Below, in pieces: positions 8,404-16,712 of a stretch of 64,000 nucleotides of DNA. The translations under genes were made by a program, and so were the position numbers. The stretch is from Nocardia sp. NBC_01730 (GTDB taxonomy: Bacteria; Actinomycetota; Actinomycetes; Mycobacteriales; Mycobacteriaceae), in NCBI RefSeq assembly GCF_035920445.1, contig NZ_CP109162.1, positions 3,472,001 through 3,536,000 of the forward strand, written 5' to 3'. Below the pieces are notes generated by a model. That model was given only the letters and a program-made list of their open reading frames with translations. It searched no databases and was not told the origin of the DNA. How positions within the stretch are numbered: the stretch's first letter is position 1; the number at the start of each line of letters is the position of its first letter.

Positions 8404-10377
8404 TCATAGGCTGTCGAGCGGGATCGTGACGTCCAGTGACGTCCCGCTTCCGACGGGGCTTGTCAACAGCATGCGGCCGCCGAGGGCCTCGACCCGGTCT
8501 TTGAGCCCGATCAGACCTGACCCTTTGCCGAGGTCAGCGCCCCCGATTCCGTCATCGCGGATCGACAGATAGAGGTTGTCGTCCTTGGACTGTGCGCACA
8601 CGGTCGCCTGGCTCGCGCGGGCATGTTTGGCGGTGTTGGTCAGCGTCTCGGCCACGATGTAATAGGCGCCGACTTCGACCGAGTCAGGCAAGCGACGGTC
8701 GATAGCGAGGTCAAGGGTGACGGGGACGGTGCAGCGGCGGGCCACTGTCTTCAGCGCGGGACCGAGCCCACCCTTGGACAGGATCGCGGGATGAATCCCG
8801 CGTGAGGTCTCCTGCAGATCCGCTGAGACTCCCGTCAAACCCGAAACGACGCCCTCCAGATGGCTTTTGAGGTCATCCAGGTGGGGCGGCACCGACGCCT
8901 CTGCCAGCCGCGCCTGCAACCCGAGCGAGACCAGCCGCTGCTGGACGCCGTCGTGCAGGTCGCGTTCCAGATGGCGGCGGGCGTCGTCTGCCGCCGCGAC
9001 GACGCGGGCGCGTGAGGCGATGAGTTCGGCGCGCGTTGCGGCGTTGGCGATCGCGGTCGCGACGAGATCGGCGAAGTCGGCGATGCGCGCCTCGCTGTCC
9101 GGCGGCATCGGCTCAGGGCGCCGTGAGCCGACGATAGCCGCACCCCATACGCGGCCGTCGACAACAATCGGGACTCCGACGATCGAGCCAATGCCCTCGG
9201 CACGGATGCGTTCGGCTTCCGGCCCGGTGGTGTTTTCGTGGTTGTCGATCCTGGCGGCGCGGCCGGTGCGTAACACGATCGCGCCGACGTCGTCGCCCGC
9301 CAACGAAATGTGCTCGCCGGTGACGGGTAGCTGCGTTATTTCCGGCTCGTACTGTACAGCGACCACATACCCTGTGCCGTCGGCCTCATAGCGGAGCAAA
9401 CCCGCGTTCGCCACATCCAGGCCGCGCGCCAATTCGGCGGTCACCGCAGCGAAGACCTCCGAGGGACTCGCTCCACGCGCGACCAGGGTCGCCACCCGCC
9501 GCAACGCGGCCTGCAGTTCAGCGAGCACACCGAGCCGGTCGCGGCTTGCCTCGACCATGCGCTGCGCCTGATGCAATTCGTCCTGCTCGCGTCTGCGATC
9601 GGTGACATCGCGGCCCACCGCGTAAGACCGGCCCTGATGAAGCACGACGCTCCAGTCGATCCACCGGTGCGAGCCGTCGCCGCAGATGACCCGGTTCTCC
9701 AAACGCACCGCCGCATTGCTGTCGGGAAGTTTCTGTAGCGCCGCAAGCACGCGATCCCGATCCTCGGGAACGACCAAATCGAGGTACGGCCGCGCCTGCA
9801 ATTCCTTGCTCGAATACCCGAGTATGCGCTCGAAGGCGGGATTAACCCGGATCACGTAGTCCGGGCCGGTGATGGCCAATAGGTCCGATGAGAGGTTGAA
9901 GAATCGTTCTCCCTCTCGCGCCAGGCCGGCAAGGGTACTGGCCCCCAACGCGACGACCAGGAAAACGGCGATGTACAGCAAGATCCGGGGATCGAACGGC
10001 TGGACCGGAGTTTCCGGCCAGTTACGGAGGTAGGCGAAGGCGATAGCACTGGCCACCGATATCGTCGCCGCCAGCCCGAACCTCCACATCGTGGAGACCA
10101 CCAAGACGCCGAGCAGGTAGAGCACGCCGAAGCCGGTCTCGCCGGTAATTTCGTTGAGCAAAAATACGACAAGGGTCTCGGCCACGATGAACGACACCCC
10201 CACCGCGATTCCCAGCACAACGGACGGGGTGGCAGGGCGAATCAAAAGCCACAGCAAACGGGCCAACATCGTTTGTGGACTCAGCCCTCGATCGGAGGTC
10301 CGGCCCGCGAAAACGCCGCCCGGCAGCCATGCCGAGCCAGGTTGCCGTGACCGCTTCTGTATCACCTGGAAAGTCAC
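8404..10377 (-). CDS. Membrane sensor histidine kinase: DUF4118-PAS-GAF-HisKA_3-HATPase
   Basis: This 657-residue kinase has these domains in order: a DUF4118 (KdpD-like) transmembrane region at about residues 45-155, a PAS domain (about 158-265, ending in a DVTDRRRE linker), a coiled linker, a GAF domain (about 305-450), a HisKA_3 dimerisation domain with phospho-acceptor H in ERDLHDGVQQRL (near residue 471), and an HATPase_c domain with DDGIGG and GSGLIGLKDRV. HisKA_3 kinases normally pair with NarL/LuxR response regulators, and one lies at 11521. A second kinase at 13 kb is highly similar from DUF4118 to the C-terminus but lacks PAS, which indicates a duplicated pair. The start is a GTG; the N-terminal 40 residues are not conserved in the paralogue. 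Confidence 0.92.
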   Translation of the reverse strand: MTFQVIQKRSRQPGSAWLPGGVFAGRTSDRGLSPQTMLARLLWLLIRPATPSVVLGIAVGVSFIVAETLVVFLLNEITGETGFGVLYLLGVLVVSTMWRFGLAATISVASAIAFAYLRNWPETPVQPFDPRILLYIAVFLVVALGASTLAGLAREGERFFNLSSDLLAITGPDYVIRVNPAFERILGYSSKELQARPYLDLVVPEDRDRVLAALQKLPDSNAAVRLENRVICGDGSHRWIDWSVVLHQGRSYAVGRDVTDRRREQDELHQAQRMVEASRDRLGVLAELQAALRRVATLVARGASPSEVFAAVTAELARGLDVANAGLLRYEADGTGYVVAVQYEPEITQLPVTGEHISLAGDDVGAIVLRTGRAARIDNHENTTGPEAERIRAEGIGSIVGVPIVVDGRVWGAAIVGSRRPEPMPPDSEARIADFADLVATAIANAATRAELIASRARVVAAADDARRHLERDLHDGVQQRLVSLGLQARLAEASVPPHLDDLKSHLEGVVSGLTGVSADLQETSRGIHPAILSKGGLGPALKTVARRCTVPVTLDLAIDRRLPDSVEVGAYYIVAETLTNTAKHARASQATVCAQSKDDNLYLSIRDDGIGGADLGKGSGLIGLKDRVEALGGRMLLTSPVGSGTSLDVTIPLDSL

Positions 10378-10520
10378 ATCGATTTTCGGCGGGCGTCAAC
10401 GAGATGAGCAAGCTAAGCATAACCACCCGGGACGGGCATAGTTCCTTGCATCGTCGGTGACCGCGCTCGACCCGCTGATGGATCCGCCGCCCAACACCAG
10501 CGCCGCGAACCGCCCGCGTG

Positions 10521-10889
10521 CTAGGCACGGCCTAGTGCGTGAACACCACCGATATGTGCCTCCGCCAGGAAATCGGTGAGCGTGACAGACAACCGCGCGC
10601 TGACTTCGATCAGCGCGGCCAGCAGCGCTTGCACCGGTTCCGGCCCGGTCGCTTGGAGCGCTACCGGCGTCGGCCGCAACCCCTCGATCTGTAGCCGGCA
10701 CAGATACTCCCGATCGGCGTCCGTCGACGGAAACCGCTGAGGCTCACCCACGATCACAAGTACCGACCGACCGTCCAGCCGAATCTCCCTGGTGGCCAGC
10801 ACTTTTCCGATCTCGCCAGTCGTCGCGAATGCTGATGGCAGATCCGGGACAATGGCATCGGTCGACGGTGCGGGCTCTGGGTCGGTCAT
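10521..10889 (-). CDS. Conserved hypothetical protein between the two-component genes
   Basis: This 122-residue soluble protein begins with an acidic, proline-rich segment. It continues with a beta-strand pattern (TREIRLDGRSVLVIVGEP, then REYLCRLQIEGL) and ends in an alpha helix (PVQALLAALIEVSARL). The pattern resembles small DUF6968-type proteins of actinobacteria, but I am not certain of the family. AGAGG seven bases upstream supports the ATG at 10889. It could be co-transcribed with the downstream kinase gene, 143 bases away. No function is proposed. Confidence 0.6.
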   Translation of the reverse strand: MTDPEPAPSTDAIVPDLPSAFATTGEIGKVLATREIRLDGRSVLVIVGEPQRFPSTDADREYLCRLQIEGLRPTPVALQATGPEPVQALLAALIEVSARLSVTLTDFLAEAHIGGVHALGRA

Positions 10890-11022
10890 TATCGTGCCTC
10901 TCGGTTGATGGATCGAACGGTTATCGGACCGCTGTCTGCGGCGACGTCGAGGTTCAGCGCGACGAGCACGGTTCCTGCCGGAGCGCCCCGAGGAGGTGGG
11001 CCGTGATCGGTGGAGTGCTGGA

Positions 11023-11154
11023 TCATTCGAGCCAGGGATTTATTTCGATGACTTCGACGAACAACAGTGGCGGCGCGCTGTCGCGGACCAACTCGGTGGC
11101 TTCGGCTACCAGACGGCTCTCTGGAACGGCGACGCCTGCGATGTGTTCGGTCAT
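11023..11154 (-). pseudogene. N-terminal stub of an HD-domain (cyanamide-hydratase-like) protein
   Basis: A 43-codon reading frame begins MTEHIAGVAVPESRLVAEAT and continues to PPLLF. This matches my memory of the N-terminus of HD-domain metal-dependent hydrolases, which usually continue with an HHSRRV motif. Here the frame departs from the family after PPLLF and stops within a dozen codons, so the HD catalytic part is absent. Immediately upstream on the same strand are two overlapping frames (down to an in-frame TGA directly before the ATG) that look coding but are shifted against each other. The whole 10.9-11.4 kb stretch appears to be decayed sequence. Confidence 0.4.
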
Positions 11155-11520
11155 CAGAATTCTCCAGTGAACTGGGCGCGGATACCGGTTTCGATTCGGT
11201 CGCCGAGTTCCTTGCCGAGATTGCGCCAGTGCTCAAAGGCGCGTTGCAGGACCGGTCTCGGTGACTGCGTTGCAGAGGTGGCCGAATTTCTTGGGATCGA
11301 ACCGTGTCGCGACTCCTCGCATTGCGCTATGGACTTCAGAATCGCGCTGTCGGCCGCGGAAGTCGTCAGTGCTGGCGGCCGTTGCCCCCGCCCGCCAGCC
11401 CCCGACCGCGGCTACCTGCTAGCTGCAAGTCGACCCGGACCGCGCCGCCATGCATGGATCGGCCCGGACGCCCAGGTGCAGCGGATATGCTCGAATCGGA
11501 TCAGCCAGGAGGTGGACTGG

Positions 11521-12231
11521 ATGGAGCCGACCACGGCCGGATCGGACGGTGCCCGAGCAGCCGGTCCGGGCGACTCCGCGGCCGGCTTGCGGGTGATTCT
11601 GGTCGAGGACGATGTCCTGCTGCGCGAGGGTTTGGCGAGCCTGCTCGAGCGCTCGGGATTCGAGGTCGCCGCCCAGGCCGGCGACGCGGTGCAACTGCTG
11701 AAGCTGGTCCGGGACCGGGCACCGCAGCTCGTAGTGGTCGATATTCGGATGCCTCCGACCCACACCACCGAGGGACTCGACGCCGCGCGCGCGATCCGCG
11801 AGGCATTTCCCGAGACGGGCATCCTGGTCCTGTCCGCGCATGCCGATGTCGAGCATGCGATGGAACTGCTGGCCAGCGGTCGCGGGATCGGCTACCTGCT
11901 CAAGAGCCGGATCACCGACGTGGAGGATTTCGTCGACACCCTGCACCGCATCGCCAAAGGCGCGTCGGTCGTGGACCCAGCGCTGGTCACCGAGTTGGTC
12001 TCCGCGCGCCGGCGCAACGATCCACTCGCTGCGCTCAGCGCGCGGGAGTGCGAGGTATTGGCGTTGATGGCCGAAGGCCGGTCCAACGCCGGGATCGGTC
12101 GTCGGCTGTGGGTCACCGAAGGCACTGTCGAGAAACATGTCCGCAGCATTCTGACCAAGCTGAATCTGCCCGAAACCGACGACGACCACCGCCGCGTCCT
12201 CGCGGTCGTCAGGTTCCTCGAGTCACGCTGA
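11521..12231 (+). CDS. NarL/LuxR-family response regulator
   Basis: This 236-residue DNA-binding response regulator has a receiver domain (about residues 25-145) with acidic pocket VEDD, phospho-acceptor D in VVVDIRMPP and conserved K in YLLKSRI. A LuxR-type HTH follows (about 170-230) with LSARECEVLALMAEGRSNAGI and EKHVRSILTKL. The ATG at 11521 is preceded by AGGAGGT at 11507-11513 with a 7-base spacer, which is a strong site. It is the natural partner for one or both HisKA_3 kinases in this island. Its 3' end overlaps the convergent single-domain receiver gene by 23 bases. Confidence 0.93.
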   Translation: MEPTTAGSDGARAAGPGDSAAGLRVILVEDDVLLREGLASLLERSGFEVAAQAGDAVQLLKLVRDRAPQLVVVDIRMPPTHTTEGLDAARAIREAFPETGILVLSAHADVEHAMELLASGRGIGYLLKSRITDVEDFVDTLHRIAKGASVVDPALVTELVSARRRNDPLAALSARECEVLALMAEGRSNAGIGRRLWVTEGTVEKHVRSILTKLNLPETDDDHRRVLAVVRFLESR

Positions 12232-12598
12232 GCCGACCCGCGTTGTCGCCTCGGAGCAGATCGTCGATGGCCGCGGACGACAGCGCGGATTTGGACAAGA
12301 AACCCACCGCCGGGCTCTCCGCGATCAGCTCGGCGAAGTCCTGCTCGGAGTGGGTGGAAATCAGGATGACCGGCACGGTGAGGCGCTCGGCGACTGCGAA
12401 GCCGCTCTCGGCACCGAGATTGACATCGACCAGGGCGACATCGGGCCGCAGCTGCGCTACCCGCCGCAGCGCCTCGGCACCGGTCGCCGCCACCCCCACA
12501 ACAGTCACCCCCTGCTGCTCGAGCAGACCACGAGCGGCAGCGAAGAAATTCGGGCTGTCATCGATGATGAGGCAGCGTAACGGCGTAACCCGTGTCAT
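12209..12598 (-). CDS. Single-domain response regulator (receiver only)
   Basis: This protein of about 129 residues consists of one receiver domain and no output domain. It has acidic pair IIDD near the start, phospho-acceptor D in VALVDVNL, switch S/T in ISTHS and conserved K in FLSKSAL. Such proteins act as phosphate sinks, relay intermediates or protein-protein regulators. The ATG at 12598 is chosen because the receiver strand starts just after it; an in-frame ATG at 12634 would add 12 residues. It overlaps the convergent LuxR regulator at 12209-12231, so the two genes cannot be fully transcribed at once without antisense overlap. Confidence 0.85.
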   Translation of the reverse strand: MTRVTPLRCLIIDDSPNFFAAARGLLEQQGVTVVGVAATGAEALRRVAQLRPDVALVDVNLGAESGFAVAERLTVPVILISTHSEQDFAELIAESPAVGFLSKSALSSAAIDDLLRGDNAGRLSVTRGT

Positions 12599-12759
12599 CA
12601 CGTCAGCTTGCCCGGACACACCGCGGGTCCGCATTGCTGCTAACGGGAAACCACTGCGGCGTTGCAGCTGGCGAGTAACCCGGAATTACCGCTGGCCGGA
12701 AGAAGCGATGCCCGCCAGCGGTGGCGACAGGCACTCCGCGCCGCGCGAGAGTGATCGAC

Positions 12760-13077
12760 ATGCGGATGACAACCTTGCCGGCCAGCGGACTCCGTGTCTC
12801 CCGAATTGCCTTCGGCACATGGCAACTCGGCGGCGGCCGCGGCCACTCGACGACGATGCGGCGACCACCGCGATCCGCCACACCCGCTAGCTCGTTGTCA
12901 ACTTCTTCGACACCGCGCAGGGATACGGTTTCGGCGCGGCCGAACGGCTCCTCGGCAGGGCACTCCGCCACAAACTCGCCACCGCCCGTGACGAACTCGT
13001 GATCGCTACCAAGGGCGGCCTTCGCCACACCGACTCCGGTCTGGTCCGCGACGCAGGCCCGGACTGGCTACGGCGAC
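12760..13077 (+). pseudogene. Aldo/keto reductase remnant with frameshift and nonsense codon
   Basis: The ATG at 12760 starts a typical aldo/keto reductase N-terminus (MRMTTLPASGLRVSRIAFG then TWQLGG). After about 12846 the homology continues in another frame (DDDAATTAIRHTR), which fits the loss of a single base. An in-frame TAG at 12888-12890 then interrupts it. The same frame goes on with VVNFFDTAQGYGFGAAERLL (the family's D..Y active-site segment) and DELVIATKGGLRHTDSG (the catalytic lysine strand). Homology stops at about 13077 (PDWLRR), where histidine-kinase sequence begins without a change of frame. The C-terminal two thirds of the barrel are missing, so this is a dead gene joined to the kinase gene. 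Confidence 0.75.
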
Positions 13078-14591
13078 TGGTGTCGTTATCCCTGCGCCCG
13101 ACGACCCCGCCCTTCTGGCTCGGATTCACAGTCGCCGCAACATTCATCGCCGTGCAATCAGTGCTCGTCGTTTGGCTCAAACAGTTCTCCCCGGGGGATG
13201 CGTTCGGTGTGGTCTACCTGCTCGGCGTCCTGGTGGTCTCCACGATATGGGGACTCGGGATGGCGGTGGCGACGTCACTGGCCAGCGCGATCGCCTTCGA
13301 CTACTTCCGCAACTGGCCGACGCCCTTCGTCCCCGGTGCCGACGACCTGGCGGCCATCGCCGTGTTCCTGGTCGTCGCATTGCTGGCCAATACGCTCGCG
13401 GATTTGGCCCGAACCCATGCCATCGAGGCGGATCGACGACGAGCCGAAGCCGATCAGGTCGCCGACCAGCAAGCCGCGTTGCGCCGCGTCGCCACACTCG
13501 TCGCGCGCGGAGCAACCTCGTCGGAAGTGTTCTCGGCAGTCACTGAGGAATCGACCCGCTGCCTCGGTGTCTCGAGCGCGACGCTGTTCCGCTACGACCC
13601 CGACGGCTCAGGCACGATAGTCGCACGCCGCGATGAACCCGGCCTGCAAAAACCGCCGGTCGGCGAGCGCCTCACCCTCGACGGCGAGAACATCTCGGCC
13701 ATGGTGCTGCGCACAGGTAGCCCCGCCCGCCTCGACAGCCACGACCATGCTTCGGGCTCCGCCGCCGCACGCATCCGCGAGTTCGGTCTGCGCGCGGGCG
13801 TCGGCGCGTCGATCGTCGTCGACGGCCGCCTCTGGGGAGTCATCGTCGCCGGGACGTCGCGACGCGAGCCACTGCCTGCCGACATCAAGGCGCGCCTGGC
13901 CGAGTTCGCGGACCTGGTCGCGACCGCGATCGCGAAGGCAGAAGCGCACGCGCAACTCACCGCCTCCCGCGCCCGGATCGTCGCCGCCACCGACGAGGCA
14001 CGGCGCCGCCTGGAACGCGACCTGCACGACGGGGCGCAACAGCGCCTCGTCTCGCTGGGTCTCATGCTCCGCACGGCCGAGGCCATGGTGCCATCCGGAT
14101 CGACCGCGCTGCGCGCGCGGCTCTCGGACGTCGTGCAAGGTCTGGTCGACGTCTCGGAGGACCTACGCGAGATCTCCCGAGGAATTCATCCGGCGATCCT
14201 GTCGAAAGGTGGACTCGGCCCGGCGCTCAAGGCGCTGGCGCGGCGCTCGGCTGTCCCGGTCCGGCTCGACGCGGCGTTGCACGAGCGCTTGCCGGAGTCC
14301 GCCGAGATAGCCGCATATTACGTTGCGGCAGAAGCGTTGACGAACGCCACCAAGCACGCACAGGCATCCGGGGTCGAGATCGATGTGCGAACCGAAGGCC
14401 CATATCTTCAACTCTCGATCCGAGACGACGGAATCGGCGGCGCCGATCCCGCCGGCGGGTCCGGGCTCATCGGACTGACCGACCGCGTCGAAGCCCTCGG
14501 CGGCCGGCTGGACATCACCAGCCACCCAGGACACGGAACTACCCTGCTCGTGCGTATCCCGATCGCCACCACGTCAGCGACAATTTCCTGA
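12999..14591 (+). CDS. Membrane sensor histidine kinase: DUF4118-GAF-HisKA_3-HATPase, frame fused to aldo/keto reductase debris
   Basis: From about residue 27 this is a paralogue of the kinase at 8404-10377. It has a DUF4118 transmembrane region (FWLGFTVAATFIAVQ, then GVVYLLGVLVVSTIWGLG), a short coiled linker, a GAF domain (about 160-310), a HisKA_3 domain with H in ERDLHDGAQQRL (near residue 342) and an HATPase with DDGIGG. It lacks the PAS domain of its paralogue. The first 26 codons of the open frame (from the GTG at 12999) encode aldo/keto reductase sequence. The functional start may therefore be the GTG at 13080, exactly at the junction. Neither start has a clear ribosome binding site. 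Confidence 0.88.
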   Translation: MIATKGGLRHTDSGLVRDAGPDWLRRLVSLSLRPTTPPFWLGFTVAATFIAVQSVLVVWLKQFSPGDAFGVVYLLGVLVVSTIWGLGMAVATSLASAIAFDYFRNWPTPFVPGADDLAAIAVFLVVALLANTLADLARTHAIEADRRRAEADQVADQQAALRRVATLVARGATSSEVFSAVTEESTRCLGVSSATLFRYDPDGSGTIVARRDEPGLQKPPVGERLTLDGENISAMVLRTGSPARLDSHDHASGSAAARIREFGLRAGVGASIVVDGRLWGVIVAGTSRREPLPADIKARLAEFADLVATAIAKAEAHAQLTASRARIVAATDEARRRLERDLHDGAQQRLVSLGLMLRTAEAMVPSGSTALRARLSDVVQGLVDVSEDLREISRGIHPAILSKGGLGPALKALARRSAVPVRLDAALHERLPESAEIAAYYVAAEALTNATKHAQASGVEIDVRTEGPYLQLSIRDDGIGGADPAGGSGLIGLTDRVEALGGRLDITSHPGHGTTLLVRIPIATTSATIS

Positions 14592-15433
14592 CGCCCACAG
14601 CGCTGGGGGATCCGACACCGACCTCGGTATCGCGACGACGTCGTGGACACCCGATCAACCCGCCGACATTGCGAGTTCCGGCACGGCCGCCACATCACGC
14701 CCGCGAAAACGTCCGGACACGCGGCAGGCGGGACGAGGAACCTATCCGCCTGGCAGGAGCTTTGTGGGGACGCTCGGACGGGCCGGCCGTCGAGGTGGTC
14801 GAGGACTGCGTCGTCGGTCTTCCCACCGGCCTGTTGTTGCGTGGGCATCGGGCGCCGAACCCCGCGATGCGCCGGCGCCTGGAAACGGCCGTACGCGCCA
14901 TCCTCTCCCTGGACCCACCACCACAGCGAAAACGACAGAGCGACAACGTACGGCGCCGAGGCGCACGCCAGCGGGCTGATCGACCGCACCGCACCGGAAG
15001 GTGCCGTGCTCGACACCGCCATCGAACTCATCAGGCCGATCGCAGGGAAAGACCCGAGCACCCTCGGCGCCATCAAATCCACCATGTTCGCCAGCGCGGA
15101 CTCCCCCACGTGCGGGTGCGGACGGGTGGGTGCGGCGGGATCGGCGGCACCTCGGGAGTTGCGGCCGTGCCGCATCGCGAGCACTACGGCCGCCGCACCG
15201 CGGCAAGTGCTCGGTGGTGCCGGCGGCGGAGCACGACGATCGGCCTCGGCGACGGCGACAGTTGGCCACTTGCCGCTCATGCGACTACGGCTTGTCGGAT
15301 TGCCTTGGCGGAGTTGAGGAGTCAGCCGCTTCGGTGCGACCCCCGGGTTATCCTTCCCCAGGGAAGATACGGCACGCGCAGGGGGCGGCACCGGGCGACT
15401 TCACAGCCGGTGCCACCCCGTGCGGGCGGCGGA
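14592..15433. other. Gene-poor accessory stretch with decayed sequence
   Basis: No intact gene is supported between the second kinase and the PRC-barrel gene. Long open frames exist on both strands, but they have the arginine/proline-rich composition of high-GC shadows. Besides the crotonase remnant at about 14948-15100, the plus strand near 14755-14925 could hold a broken helix-turn-helix-like fragment (VGLPTGLLLRGHRAPNPAMR). I regard that as unproven. The stretch belongs to the same rearranged segment as the HD-domain stub and the aldo/keto reductase remnant. Confidence 0.5.
14948..15100 (+). pseudogene. C-terminal remnant of an enoyl-CoA hydratase/isomerase
   Basis: About 50 codons read as the C-terminal helices of a crotonase-family protein: GAEAHASGLIDRTAPEG, then DTAIELIRPIAGKDPSTLGA and IKSTMFA. 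The catalytic N-terminal domain is absent and no start codon with a ribosome binding site precedes the match. The surrounding frame drifts into unrelated sequence after FASA. The call is by pattern recognition of the family C-terminus. Confidence 0.5.
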
Positions 15434-16192
15434 TCACCGCCGACGACAGTCGGGATCATCGACCCCTTCGGTGTCGATGAGCTCCTCGCGCACGGCGCCG
15501 GAGACGATGCGGCTGTCCTCGACCTCGTCGACATCGAGGCAGACCCGCTCGACCCGCCGCGATTCGTTGTTCACCATCATCTGGTCGTGGTGCAGGGTGA
15601 CCTCGGCTCCTTGCTCGCCGATGTCGTAAGGACGGATGGTGTACGGGTCGGTGATCGGCTCGCGGTCGACCTGTACCTCTTCGCGACTGGTGGGCACCTC
15701 GACCGTCTGTTCCTCGGTCTCGATGTACCTGCGCACCCGCGCCCTGCCCGCGATCTCCTGCTCGGTACCGAGGTCGAGCCGCTCCTCCGGGCGCACCATC
15801 CCGTTGCCGGGACGTTGCCGACCCTGGGCCGGGCTCGCGGCCCGCCGCGGCTGCATCTCGAAGGTGTTCCACCCGGACCGATTCGGGTCGATGTCGTAGT
15901 GGTCGAACAGTTCCAGCTCGGCCTCAGGACTGATCATCCCGTTCTGGGCCAGATTCGGCGCGGTCTTCACAACGTCCTTCTTCACCTGCACCTGCAGCGC
16001 GCCCGCGTCCCACTGGTGCTGGGCACCGGCCAGCGGCACCAGCGCATCGTCTCTGAACAGTCCGGTGGATACCGCGACCCAGGTAGGTGATCCGGAATCG
16101 TTGTCGATATAGACCCGCTTGACCTTGCCGATCTTGTCGCCGCCCGGGTCGTACACAGCGCTGCCGATGAGCGCGTCCAGCATGTCAGTCAT
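15434..16192 (-). CDS. PRC-barrel and DUF2382 (YsnF/AvaK-type) stress protein
   Basis: This 252-residue protein has an N-terminal PRC-barrel domain (about 1-90), containing KIGKVKRVYIDNDSG and PTWVAVSTGLF. A proline/arginine-rich linker follows, then a C-terminal DUF2382 domain (about 135-245), marked by LDLGTEQEIAGRARVRRYIE and the repeated VEVPTSREEVQVDREPI pattern. Proteins of this build occur in several general-stress loci; the molecular role is not established. GGAGG four bases before the ATG at 16192 gives a strong start. No operon partner is obvious; a small gene follows the same strand upstream. Confidence 0.87.
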   Translation of the reverse strand: MTDMLDALIGSAVYDPGGDKIGKVKRVYIDNDSGSPTWVAVSTGLFRDDALVPLAGAQHQWDAGALQVQVKKDVVKTAPNLAQNGMISPEAELELFDHYDIDPNRSGWNTFEMQPRRAASPAQGRQRPGNGMVRPEERLDLGTEQEIAGRARVRRYIETEEQTVEVPTSREEVQVDREPITDPYTIRPYDIGEQGAEVTLHHDQMMVNNESRRVERVCLDVDEVEDSRIVSGAVREELIDTEGVDDPDCRRR

Positions 16193-16269
16193 GGTTCCTC
16201 CGCGGTTCGTTCGATGCGGTGCGCAGGCCGAGGGAACGCGGGCTGTACACCGCGTCTGCTGAGAGTGGT

Positions 16270-16437
16270 TCAGTCGCTTGTCGATCGCTCGGTCACGTCG
16301 AGCCCAGCAGTGCTGCGCCGCGCTCTGCGCGCCTGCCGCACCGGGTCCTCGTCGAGGTCACACGTCAGGTATCGACTGATGTCCAGCCGCTGCGTGTCCT
16401 GGTCGAGCTGAGATATTCGGTGGGAAACATCAAACAT
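16270..16437 (-). CDS. Small hypothetical protein upstream of the PRC-barrel gene
   Basis: A 55-codon frame starts at ATG 16437 with GGAG seven bases upstream. The product is hydrophilic and rich in arginine and aspartate (MFDVSHRISQLDQDTQRLDI at the start). It lies on the same strand as the PRC-barrel gene, 77 bases ahead of it, so the two may share a transcript. No family is recognised. The case rests on the ribosome binding site and position. Confidence 0.42.
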   Translation of the reverse strand: MFDVSHRISQLDQDTQRLDISRYLTCDLDEDPVRQARRARRSTAGLDVTERSTSD

Positions 16438-16712
16438 CACGTTGCTCCTGCCCAGTAGTGAATGTTCCCGGCCCGCTGCGGGTCGGGCGGTCAGCAACAT
16501 GGTGGCAACTACCCGGCTATCGACCCCTCAAACAAGAATCCCGGTGGCGATTCGATCAATTCGGCGAGGATTCGATCGTCGTGCGCTCATCGGCGACGCC
16601 ATAGCAATCGGTCCGGTTCGTGGCTCGCCGCCCTGGGGTGAAATGTCAACAGGGTTGACATCCGGATAAGGCCGCCACATCGTTCGACGAAGCTACTCGC
16701 GTGCCTCCCGGC

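Noticed and set aside
14669..16090. A 473-codon plus-strand frame over the gene-poor stretch and the PRC-barrel gene
   Set aside because: Its second half is antisense to the PRC-barrel gene and the first half is low-complexity; no start site.
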